Of a DNA stretch of 41,740 bases, positions 7,368-14,301 are shown piece by piece (the stretch's first letter is position 1; each line of letters begins with the position of its first letter). The translations under genes and the position numbers were made by a program. A model generated the notes under the pieces. The model was not told where the DNA came from, searched no databases, and saw only the letters and a list, made by a program, of their open reading frames with translations. Source of the stretch: Apopatosoma sp963618495 (GTDB lineage Bacteria; Bacillota; Clostridia; Oscillospirales; CAG-272); NCBI GenBank assembly GCA_963618495.1, contig CAVESF010000020.1:1-41740 (forward strand), given 5' to 3'.

Positions 7368-9944
7368 TTATCTGGCTATCTGCTCCATTACAAATGCTTC
7401 GAGTATATCGCCTTCTTTAATATCGTTGAATTTTTCGAGTCCTATACCGCACTCATAGCCCGATGCCACTTCCTTGACATCGTCCTTGAAGCGGCGGAGT
7501 GAAGCAATCTTGTCCTCAAATATAACTACGCCGTCGCGCACTACTCTTATCTGAGCGGCGCGGGTAATCTTGCCGTCCTGAATATATGATCCTGCGATGG
7601 TTCCGACGCTGGAAACATGGATTGTCTGGCGCACCTCGGCATGACCGAGAATGACCTCGCGGTATACAGGCTTGAGCATACCTTTGATAGCGGCTTCTAT
7701 CTCCTCTATGCATTCATAGATGATTCTGTATGTGCGGACATCGACACCCTGCTCGGCGGCATTGTCCATAGCAAGCTTATCGGGACGGACATTGAAGCCG
7801 ACAATAATTGCATTCGAAGCGGCGGCAAAAGTGACATCGCCCTCCGTAATGCCGCCGACGCCCGTATGGATAACGTTGACATGAACCTCATCGTTCGAGA
7901 GCTTTTCAAGCGATGATTTGACTGCCTCGGCAGAACCCTTTACATCGGCTTTGACGATGATATTGAGATCCTTTACGCCGTCCTTGATCTGACTGAAAAG
8001 CTCGTCGAGATTTACTCTTGCGTGAGCGGTAAATTCGGCTTCCTTTTCCTTATCCTTGCGCTGTTCGGCAAGCTCGCGCGCCATGCGCTCGTTTTCGACG
8101 GCATTGAATTCATCTCCTGCCTGCGGAACATCGGAAAGACCGACTATCTCTACAGGAACGGAGGGACCAGCCTCCTTGACAAGCTTTCCGAGATCGTTTG
8201 TCATCGCACGGACTCTGCCGACCGTTGTGCCGGCGATAACCGTATCACCCGTATGGAGAGTACCGTTCTGCACGAGAACCGTTGCCACGGGACCTCTGCC
8301 CTTGTCAAGTCTCGCCTCTATGATGATACCCTTTGCGCGGCGGCACGGATTGGCTTTCAGTTCCTTCATTTCCGCTACGAGAAGCACCATTTCGAGAAGC
8401 TCGGGGATGCCTTTTTTCGTCAGCGCGGAAACGGGAACGCATATCGTATCGCCGCCCCATTCCTCGGGAACGAGGTCATACTGCGTGAGTCCCTGCTTTA
8501 CAGCCTCGGGATTTGCCGCGGGCTTATCCATCTTATTGATGGCAACGATTATAGAAACGCCTGCCGCCTTGGCATGATTTATAGCCTCTACCGTCTGCGG
8601 CATGATGCCGTCATCTGCGGCAACAACGAGTATAGCGATATCCGTTGATTTCGCGCCGCGCGCACGCATAGCCGTGAATGCCGCATGACCGGGAGTATCG
8701 AGAAATGTGATATCCTTGCCGTTGCAGTTTACTCTGTATGCGCCTATGTGCTGTGTGATACCGCCTGCTTCGCCCGCCGTAACTCTTGTGTGTCTTATCG
8801 CATCGAGAAGCGATGTTTTGCCGTGGTCGACATGACCCATAACGCAGACTACAGGGTCGCGCTCGACAAGGCTCTCGGGAGAATCCTCAGCCTCATCAAA
8901 GAGCTTTTCTTCTATCGTGACGACGACTTCCTTTGTAACCTCGGCACCGAGCTCGTCGGCTACGAGATATGCTGTGTCGAAATCGACAGCCTGATTGAGC
9001 GTCGCCATTACGCCCATGAGCATGAGACGCTTTACTACCTCGGAGGCTGTTACCTTGAGGCGCGAAGCAAGTTCAGATACGGTGATTTCATCGGGGATGC
9101 TCACCTTGAGCTTCTGCTTCTTCGCTTTCTCCTGCTGTTCGCGCTTCATGCGCTCCATATTCTGGCGGTCTTTGTCCTTATCCTTGCCCTTGGCAGGATA
9201 GGGATTCTTGTTCTGCTGTTTTTTCAGCTTCTGTCTGTCGGAAACATTGCTGTTTCTGCGCGCCGATTCGGGAACAAAGTTTTCGAGTCTCTCATCGTAT
9301 TTGGAGAGGTCAACCTGCGTTGTTCTTGTATCAACAATTCTCGTCTTGCGCTCGGGAGTGGGCGCCGCCATATTTCCGCTCATGACTATCGTCTGCGACT
9401 TCTTCTTTTCGTCGTTTCTCTGCTCCGTGTTCTTCTGCGCGGGCTTCTGCCTGTCGCGCTCAAAGCTCGGCTTTACAAATCTGTCGCTCGATTTGCTTGC
9501 GCCTCTCTGCTGCTGCGCCGCTCTCGCCTCGGCTTTTGCCTTTGCTTCGGCTTCCGCCTTCGCTTTTGCCTCAGCTTCCGCTTTTGCTTTCGCCTCGGCT
9601 TCAGCCTTTGCCTTTGCGTCAGCCGCCGCTTTTGCTTCGGCTTCCGCCTTCGCCTTTGCCTCAGCTTCCTCGGCGGCTTTCTTTGCCGCCTTTTCTTTTT
9701 CTATTTTCTCAAGATAATTCTTCGTCTTTATTATAGCCTTGCCCGAGAGATAATCTCCCATATTCGTTATCTGGTTTCTCTCTGTCAGCTTATCTATGAG
9801 GACTTCAAATTCCCACGGCTCAACAGTTGCCGTGGAGGTTTTTCCGGTTATTCCGAATTCGCCGAATAAATCCGTCAGCTCCTTGCTTTTGAGTTCAAGG
9901 TCCTTTGCCAGCAGATTTACTCTCAGCTTCTGTGATGATAACAT
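7368..9944 (-). CDS. infB: Translation initiation factor IF-2
   Basis: 858 residues from ATG 9944 (GGTGG just upstream; MLSSQKLRVNLLAKDL is the usual beginning). Domains: N-terminal IF2_N helices (1-60), a low-complexity Ala/Glu/Lys linker (about 92-140), a basic linker, a second IF2_N (SELASRLKVTASEVVKRLM), the GTPase domain with GHVDHGKTSLLDAI (about 369), DTPGH and NKMDKP, then domains II-IV ending in the initiator-tRNA-binding C2 barrel (ECGIGLEKFNDIKEGDILEAF). It recruits fMet-tRNA to the 30S subunit and drives subunit joining. Last conserved gene of the rimP-nusA-ylxR-ylxQ-infB operon, 20 bp after ylxQ. Confidence 0.98.
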   Translation of the reverse strand: MLSSQKLRVNLLAKDLELKSKELTDLFGEFGITGKTSTATVEPWEFEVLIDKLTERNQITNMGDYLSGKAIIKTKNYLEKIEKEKAAKKAAEEAEAKAKAEAEAKAAADAKAKAEAEAKAKAEAEAKAKAEAEAKAKAEARAAQQQRGASKSSDRFVKPSFERDRQKPAQKNTEQRNDEKKKSQTIVMSGNMAAPTPERKTRIVDTRTTQVDLSKYDERLENFVPESARRNSNVSDRQKLKKQQNKNPYPAKGKDKDKDRQNMERMKREQQEKAKKQKLKVSIPDEITVSELASRLKVTASEVVKRLMLMGVMATLNQAVDFDTAYLVADELGAEVTKEVVVTIEEKLFDEAEDSPESLVERDPVVCVMGHVDHGKTSLLDAIRHTRVTAGEAGGITQHIGAYRVNCNGKDITFLDTPGHAAFTAMRARGAKSTDIAILVVAADDGIMPQTVEAINHAKAAGVSIIVAINKMDKPAANPEAVKQGLTQYDLVPEEWGGDTICVPVSALTKKGIPELLEMVLLVAEMKELKANPCRRAKGIIIEARLDKGRGPVATVLVQNGTLHTGDTVIAGTTVGRVRAMTNDLGKLVKEAGPSVPVEIVGLSDVPQAGDEFNAVENERMARELAEQRKDKEKEAEFTAHARVNLDELFSQIKDGVKDLNIIVKADVKGSAEAVKSSLEKLSNDEVHVNVIHTGVGGITEGDVTFAAASNAIIVGFNVRPDKLAMDNAAEQGVDVRTYRIIYECIEEIEAAIKGMLKPVYREVILGHAEVRQTIHVSSVGTIAGSYIQDGKITRAAQIRVVRDGVVIFEDKIASLRRFKDDVKEVASGYECGIGLEKFNDIKEGDILEAFVMEQIAR

Positions 9945-9964
9945 AAGTTCCACCCGTCCTTTCC

Positions 9965-10279
9965 TTATCGTTCGCACTTGCCGGAGACAAGCTCCGCAAG
10001 ATTTCTGTCAGTAACGGCTACGCACGCGGCTTCGCTTTTTCCGAAAGCCGCACCCAGCTCTGCGGTAGTGCAGTCTATATATACCAGCCGGACACCGTAA
10101 TATGAAAAGCAGTTTTCTATGCGTTTTTTCGAGTTTCGCGATGCGGCGCTGCTTGCGATTCCTACCTTTGCCTTGCCCGCGCGGACGGCGTCGCACGCCA
10201 TGTCCGTACCGATGGCAAGCTTGCCCGCCCGCTTTGCAAGACCGAGCGATGTGAGTATGCTTTTTGTTTTTTCAGTCAT
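9965..10279 (-). CDS. ylxQ: L7Ae-family RNA-binding protein YlxQ
   Basis: 104 residues from ATG 10279, with GGAG 8 bases upstream. MTEKTKSILTSLGLAKRAGKLAIGTD begins an L7Ae/L30e/S12e/Gadd45 fold; AVRAGKAKVGIASSAASRNSKKRI is the typical K-turn-binding region. This small protein is the standard neighbour of ylxR between nusA and infB in Firmicutes and probably binds structured RNA on the ribosome. The start overlaps the ylxR stop by 8 bases. Confidence 0.92.
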   Translation of the reverse strand: MTEKTKSILTSLGLAKRAGKLAIGTDMACDAVRAGKAKVGIASSAASRNSKKRIENCFSYYGVRLVYIDCTTAELGAAFGKSEAACVAVTDRNLAELVSGKCER

Positions 10280-10529
10280 TTTCAATCTCCGATTCAAGTC
10301 TTGCGAATATTTCCTCGGGTATCGCGGCTTCGAGATTCGATTCGAGGCGTTTTCTCGCCTTTTTCAGGCATTTCGCGCTCGGACAGATATAAGCGCCGCG
10401 TCCCGCTTTCTTTCCAGTCTTGTCTATTTCTATATCCTTGCTTTCGGCAAGCCGGACTATTCTGATGAGCTCGCTTTTCGGCTTCTTTTCGCCGCAGCCG
10501 ACGCATTTTCTTTCAGGCTCTGTTTTCAT
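10272..10529 (-). CDS. ylxR: YlxR family (DUF448) RNA-binding/regulatory protein
   Basis: 85 residues; ATG 10529 with GGAGAGG before it. It carries the family hallmark ERKCVGCGEKKPKSELIRIV and the basic GRGAYICPSAKCLKKARKR segment; the Cys residues (CVGC, CPSAKC) recall a zinc-binding site. YlxR proteins are nucleic-acid-binding; in Bacillus YlxR has been linked to glucose-responsive gene expression and RNase P, knowledge that may or may not carry over. It lies 25 bp after nusA in the conserved operon. Confidence 0.93.
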   Translation of the reverse strand: MKTEPERKCVGCGEKKPKSELIRIVRLAESKDIEIDKTGKKAGRGAYICPSAKCLKKARKRLESNLEAAIPEEIFARLESEIEND

Positions 10530-10554
10530 ATCGTTGCCTCTCCGTATTTTTTAA

Positions 10555-11583
10555 TTACGATGTTTTTATATCTATCTTGTAGCCGGTGAGTCTTGCGGCA
10601 AGGCGCGCGTTCTGACCCTCTCTGCCTATGGCAAGCGAAAGCTGATCCTCGGGAACGATAACTCTGCAGCTCTTTTCGCCGGGGACAACGGAAACGCTCT
10701 TTACCTCTGCAGGAGAGAGTGCCGCCTTGACGAACGTCTCGGGGTCATCGCTGTATGCGATGACATCTATCTTCTCGCCGTTCAGCTCGTTTACGATACC
10801 GTTTATACGACTGCCGCGGTTACCTATGCAGGCACCGACGGGGTCTACATTTTCATCTCTGCTCTCGACGGCTATCTTTGTTCTCGAGCCTGCCTCGCGC
10901 GATATTCCGCGGATGACAACGGTGCCGTCCTGTATCTCGGGAACCTCAAGCTCAAAGAGTCTCTTTACAAGACCGAAATGCGTGCGCGAAAGCGTTACTA
11001 TCGGTCCCTTTACCTCGTTCTTTACTTCCATAACGAAAACCTTGATATGATCGCCGACCTCGTAGCTCTCGCCGGGAATCTGCTCGCTCTTCAGCAGTGT
11101 TGCCTCGCTTGTGCCCGTGTCTACGATAGCGTTTCCGTTTACGGGGTCTATCTTGACGACAGTCGCCGTGACGACCTCTTCTTTCTTGCTCTCGTATTCG
11201 CGTATGAGCATGCTGCGTTCGGCTTCTCTTATGCCCTGAACTATGACCTGCTTTGCAGTCTGCGCGCTGATTCTGCCGAAGTTTTTGGTTTTCACTTCAA
11301 ATTCGCAGAAGTCGCCTATCTGATATTTCTTGCCTATCTTCTTGGCATCCTCAAGCGAAATCTGTGTATCGGGATCTTCTACTGTCTCCACAACCTCCTT
11401 GAGGCTGTAAACCTTGACATCCTTTTTCTCGGGATTGAGAACAACGCGCACATTCGTGCGTCCGCCGTTATCTCTCTTGAAGGCGCTTATGAGAGCCGCC
11501 TCAACCTTTTCCAGCATATATTCTTTCGGTATGCCGCGCTCTTTCTCGAGAGCGTCAAGGGCATTGAAAAATTCGGTATTCAT
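10555..11583 (-). CDS. nusA: Transcription termination/antitermination factor NusA
   Basis: 342 residues, the short Firmicutes form without the C-terminal acidic repeats of Proteobacteria. The N-terminal RNA-polymerase-binding domain begins MNTEFFNALDALEKERGI and includes LEKVEAALISAFKRD. The S1 domain (about 130-200) follows, then two KH domains with VGACIGNRGSRINGIVNELNGEKIDVI and LAIGREGQNARLAARLTGYKIDI. It modulates pausing, termination and antitermination at RNA polymerase. Second gene of the operon, 33 bp after rimP. Confidence 0.97.
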   Translation of the reverse strand: MNTEFFNALDALEKERGIPKEYMLEKVEAALISAFKRDNGGRTNVRVVLNPEKKDVKVYSLKEVVETVEDPDTQISLEDAKKIGKKYQIGDFCEFEVKTKNFGRISAQTAKQVIVQGIREAERSMLIREYESKKEEVVTATVVKIDPVNGNAIVDTGTSEATLLKSEQIPGESYEVGDHIKVFVMEVKNEVKGPIVTLSRTHFGLVKRLFELEVPEIQDGTVVIRGISREAGSRTKIAVESRDENVDPVGACIGNRGSRINGIVNELNGEKIDVIAYSDDPETFVKAALSPAEVKSVSVVPGEKSCRVIVPEDQLSLAIGREGQNARLAARLTGYKIDIKTS

Positions 11584-11616
11584 TTTTTATGACCATTCCT
11601 TTCCGTAATCTTATTT

Positions 11617-12084
11617 TTAAAAGTCAAAAACAGTGCTTGCCTTTGCTATTTTCGAAATATCGAAGCTCTTGTCTCCCGCCTCTGTTGAAATAACGGCAAT
11701 GCCGTTTTCAAATCCGATCAGCTTTCCCGTATACGACTTCTTGCCGCTCTCATCCGGCGAGAAAAGGCGTATCTCAATCTTTTCGCCTACGGCGCTCTCA
11801 TAATGCCAAGGCTTGCGAAGCTCGCGCTCTATCCCAGGGGAAGAAACCTCCAGGTGATATGAGCAGTCTATGGGGTCAAGCTCGTCGAGAATCGGGTCTA
11901 TGAGGCGATGAACCTTTTCGCAATCGTCGAGCATGATTCCGTCGTCGGAATCTATGGTTATGCGCAGATAATGCTCGGCACCCTCCTTGACAAACTCAAC
12001 ATCCCACACGCGATAGCCGATTCCGGCTATATGCGGCGTGAGCTTCTCCTCAACAAACGAGGCGATACTCTGTCCCTTTGCCAT
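11617..12084 (-). CDS. rimP: Ribosome maturation factor RimP
   Basis: 155 residues from ATG 12084, chosen because AAGGAGG sits 7 bases upstream. The sequence shows the RimP_N hallmark YRVWDVEFVKEGAEHYLRI and the conserved SYHLEVSSPGIERELRKPWHY, followed by the C-terminal SH3-like barrel (LIGFENGIAVISTE). It assists 30S assembly. First gene of the operon; its leader carries a UUCG-loop hairpin and the promoter is at about 12156-12161. Confidence 0.96.
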   Translation of the reverse strand: MAKGQSIASFVEEKLTPHIAGIGYRVWDVEFVKEGAEHYLRITIDSDDGIMLDDCEKVHRLIDPILDELDPIDCSYHLEVSSPGIERELRKPWHYESAVGEKIEIRLFSPDESGKKSYTGKLIGFENGIAVISTEAGDKSFDISKIAKASTVFDF

Positions 12085-12108
12085 GAAAATCCTCCTTACA
12101 AACAATTG

Positions 12109-12161
12109 AGAGCGGACCGAAGCCCACTCTCCTTTTACTGAAATATCATACTGTGATTATA
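12109..12161 (-). promoter_or_regulatory. rimP operon promoter and leader hairpin
   Basis: On the minus strand a TATAAT -10 lies at 12161-12156, with only a weak -35 (TTTCGG at 16 bp, or TTGCAA too far). The predicted leader contains AGAGTGGGC-UUCG-GUCCGCUCU (12130-12109), a 9-bp stem with two G-U pairs closed by a cUUCGg tetraloop, 25 bases before the rimP start. It has no U-tract and no Shine-Dalgarno overlap, so it may be a stability element or protein-binding site. Confidence 0.55.
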
Positions 12162-12173
12162 CTATATCATATG

Positions 12174-12205
12174 TTTTCCGAAATTGCAATAGTTTTTCCG
12201 AAATT
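12174..12205. repeat. Two direct repeats upstream of rimP/spoVM
   Basis: TTTTCCGAAATT occurs at 12174-12185 and again at 12194-12205, exactly 20 bp apart, in the divergent intergenic region, on the far side of the rimP -10. The spacing of two helical turns is what a cooperative regulator would want. No known operator is recognised. Confidence 0.4.
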
Positions 12206-12272
12206 TTTTCACACATATGATTTTTTTGCGTACTATGGTAATGAAAGACATCACCGAAAGGAGCAAACTCTC

Positions 12273-12350
12273 ATGCGTCTGATAGTAATAAAGTCTCCGA
12301 AACTGCTTTCACCGATACTGCGAAGAATTTTTCACGTGAAAAAAGCCTGA
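12273..12350 (+). CDS. spoVM: Stage V sporulation protein SpoVM
   Basis: 25-codon gene, ATG 12273, with AAAGGAG 10 bases upstream. The product begins MRLIVIKSPKLLSPILRRIF and ends HVKKA: the short amphipathic helix of SpoVM, with the conserved IK-x-PK-x-L core and alternating Leu/Ile and Arg/Lys. Family knowledge: SpoVM (26 residues in Bacillus) recognises the convex membrane of the forespore and anchors SpoIVA to start the coat basement layer. Its presence points to an endospore former. A possible promoter is TTCACA-17-TACTAT (12208-12236); a sigma-E match is not convincing. Upstream in-frame extension has no start with an RBS. Confidence 0.85.
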   Translation: MRLIVIKSPKLLSPILRRIFHVKKA

Positions 12351-12368
12351 TATCGGCGAAATGCGGTT

Positions 12369-12422
12369 TTGTCAACCTGATTTTAAGATTGGGTTGACAT
12401 TTTTTCTTTTTCGTGGTATTAT
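12369..12422 (+). promoter_or_regulatory. BirA-type operator and promoter of bioY (possibly also spoVM terminator)
   Basis: TTGTCAACC (12369-12377), 14 bp, GGTTGACAT (12392-12400) matches the biotin repressor BirA operator pattern of two inverted half-sites with 14-16 bp spacing. The right half-site contains the -35 TTGACA (12394-12399), followed after 17 bp by TATTAT (12417-12422), so bound BirA-biotinyl-AMP would cover the promoter. The same inverted repeat is followed by TTTTTT-C-TTTT and could also fold as a terminator for spoVM. Confidence 0.82.
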
Positions 12423-12441
12423 CTTCTGCGAGGTGATATCG

Positions 12442-12969
12442 ATGAAAAGAAAAAAATCAATACTGAAAATAACGTTCACAGCACTTTTTGCGGCGCTTAT
12501 CGCCGTATGTACGCTCATTTCCATACCTATGCCGTCCGGCGTGCCGATAACTCTGCAAACCTTCGCCGTCGCGCTCTGCGGCTTCATCCTGCCATTGCCG
12601 TATGCCGCAGTATCCGTCGTCGTATATCTCGCCGTCGGCGCCGTGGGGCTTCCCGTTTTCGCGGGCTTTCGCGGCGGGCTCTCCGTGCTCGCCTCGGCAA
12701 CAGGCGGCTTTCTCATCGGCTTTATCCCGATGGCGGCAATCAGCGCCGTACCTGTCAAGGGATGGCGCAGGCTGATTGTCGGTTTTCTCGGTGTGATAAT
12801 CTGCCATGCAGCGGGCTTCCTCTGGTATTCCGTCGTCAGCGGAGCTGGAATTCTGCCGTCGTTTCTCGGCGTTTCCCTGCCGTATCTGCCAAAGGATTTC
12901 ATCTCCGTGACTCTTGCTTACCTTATTTCTGTAAAATTACGCGGTATTTTTTCGAAATTCTATTGCTAA
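12442..12969 (+). CDS. bioY: Biotin transporter BioY (ECF substrate-binding component)
   Basis: 175 residues from ATG 12442 (GAGGTGATATCG upstream); longer frames would start before the promoter. Six hydrophobic segments and BioY signatures are visible: SIPMPSGVPITLQTFAVALC near the N-terminus, VYLAVGAVGLPVFAGFRGGL, and ATGGFLIGFIPMA. BioY binds biotin in the membrane and works with a shared EcfT-A-A' module, which is not in this window. The BirA-type operator just upstream supports biotin control. Confidence 0.95.
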   Translation: MKRKKSILKITFTALFAALIAVCTLISIPMPSGVPITLQTFAVALCGFILPLPYAAVSVVVYLAVGAVGLPVFAGFRGGLSVLASATGGFLIGFIPMAAISAVPVKGWRRLIVGFLGVIICHAAGFLWYSVVSGAGILPSFLGVSLPYLPKDFISVTLAYLISVKLRGIFSKFYC

Positions 12970-13006
12970 ACCGCTTTTTTTATAGTATAATTATTTATAA
13001 TACTAT
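12963..13006 (+). promoter_or_regulatory. Promoter with AT-rich palindrome ahead of the E2-like/zinc operon
   Basis: TTGCTA (12963-12968, overlapping the bioY stop), 17 bp, TATAAT (12986-12991). A second TATAAT lies at 12996-13001. ATAGTATAAT (12982-12991) and ATAATACTAT (12997-13006) form an imperfect palindrome (one mismatch) over both -10 boxes, a possible operator. It does not match the Zur, MntR or AdcR sequences I know. Confidence 0.6.
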
Positions 13007-13025
13007 TTGAATATGAGGTAAAATT

Positions 13026-13958
13026 ATGAGAGCAGACGGAAAAGTAGTAAAGAATGTCGACCCTATGTATACCCTTGCGACATATTTCATGCGCGAGCGT
13101 TACGATGCGCAGAATATGATAAAGGTTACGGTACCGTATGAGCCGATACATGATTATGTTATAGAGGCAAGAAAGAAAGGACACAAAATCAGCCATATGT
13201 CGGTGGTGCTTGCCGCCTTTATACGCACGATATCCGAGTTTCCCGCGCTGAACCGTTTTGTCGTCAACAGCAAGATTTATGCGAGAAACGAGCTTTCGGC
13301 GGGCATGGTTGTACTCCGCCCCGGCGATGCCGATCCCTCCATGAGCAAAATGTATTTTGACCTTTACGATACTATCTTCACAGTAAACGACAAGGTGACA
13401 AAATACATAGAGGACAATAACAAATCATCAAGCAAAAATTCATCCGACGAGCTTTTTGCCAAGCTTCTGCGTTTTCCTCTGCTCGTCCGCATGCTAATGG
13501 CGATATATCGCTTTGGCGATAAGCACGGGCTTCTCCCCAAGAGCCTGCTCGATGCCAGCCCCTTTCACAATTCGTTTGTCATAACAAATCTGGCAAGCAT
13601 AAGAACGAACTATATCTATCATCACGTATACGGCTTCGGAACAACAAGCATAATCCTCTCCATAGGCACGAATATCGATACGCCGAAGATGAAAAACGGC
13701 GAGATCGTGCTCGAAAAGGAGATGCCTTTCGGCATAGTAATGGACGAGCGCATAGCAAACGGAAGCTACTATGCAAATGCCTTTGCCAAGATGCAGAGAT
13801 ATCTGAGAAATCCCGAGCTTCTTGAGCTTCCGCCCGAGAATGTAAATGTGGACTATGAATTTGAGGGACTTTCCGAGCGTTTTAAAAAAGAACCGAAAAA
13901 ATCCAAAAGGGAAAAGAAAAACAAGAAAAAGGAATCCGAGGCTACTGCCGGGGAATAA
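13026..13958 (+). CDS. E2/CAT-fold acyltransferase-like protein lacking the catalytic His motif
   Basis: 310 residues, ATG 13026, RBS GAGG. It resembles the catalytic domain of 2-oxoacid dehydrogenase E2 / chloramphenicol acetyltransferase (SHMSVVLAAFIRTISEFPALNRFV; SFVITNLASIRTNYIYHHVYGFGTTSIILSIG), without lipoyl or E1/E3-binding domains. The active-site HxxxDG motif is replaced: the aligned segment reads DERIANGSYYANAF, so both the catalytic His and Asp are changed (Glu, Asn). The C-terminus is a Lys/Glu-rich tail (KKSKREKKNKKKESE). It may be a pseudoenzyme or use other chemistry. No terminator separates it from the zinc genes 23 bp downstream, so they may be co-transcribed. Confidence 0.75.
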   Translation: MRADGKVVKNVDPMYTLATYFMRERYDAQNMIKVTVPYEPIHDYVIEARKKGHKISHMSVVLAAFIRTISEFPALNRFVVNSKIYARNELSAGMVVLRPGDADPSMSKMYFDLYDTIFTVNDKVTKYIEDNNKSSSKNSSDELFAKLLRFPLLVRMLMAIYRFGDKHGLLPKSLLDASPFHNSFVITNLASIRTNYIYHHVYGFGTTSIILSIGTNIDTPKMKNGEIVLEKEMPFGIVMDERIANGSYYANAFAKMQRYLRNPELLELPPENVNVDYEFEGLSERFKKEPKKSKREKKNKKKESEATAGE

Positions 13959-13981
13959 GCGAAATAACGAGGTAAAAAGGT

Positions 13982-14257
13982 ATGAAAAGCATGAAACGCG
14001 CATCTGTTACGATACTTGCGGCGGTGCTTTTCTGCCTTTTTGTTTTTTCGTGTTTTGCAGGCGTATTTCATTCGTGCAATGATTCCGAAAGATGTCTTTT
14101 CTGCAAAGCGGTTTCGGAACTGCGGCGGCATCTTGCGCTCCCTGTGCTTTTCGTATGCATTGTATTTTCCGTTCCGACACACGGTGCATACGCTCCGCAA
14201 AGAAATAAACTTCCGCATGAATCGCTCGCACGGCTATGTGTCAAACTCTCCGAATAG
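13982..14257 (+). CDS. Small Cys-containing membrane protein of the zinc operon
   Basis: 91 residues, ATG 13982 (AAAAAGG upstream; ATG 13991 is an alternative). An N-terminal hydrophobic helix (ASVTILAAVLFCLFVFSCF) is followed by a short Cys/His-bearing segment, FHSCNDSERCLFCKAV, and a second helix (LALPVLFVCIVFSVP), with a short hydrophilic tail. The C-x6-C-x2-C pattern with a preceding His could bind a metal. I do not recognise the family. Placed 44 bp before znuA and transcribed with it, it probably helps metal uptake or sensing at the membrane. Confidence 0.6.
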   Translation: MKSMKRASVTILAAVLFCLFVFSCFAGVFHSCNDSERCLFCKAVSELRRHLALPVLFVCIVFSVPTHGAYAPQRNKLPHESLARLCVKLSE

Positions 14258-14301
14258 ACGGTGCTTTTTACATAAAGCAATAAACATTTCGGAGGTTGAA
14301 T

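Noticed and set aside
9208..9717. Long plus-strand Ala/Ser/Phe-rich open frames opposite infB
   Set aside because: They are the reverse of the IF-2 Ala/Glu/Lys repeat, which lacks stop codons on the other strand; no RBS or family signature.
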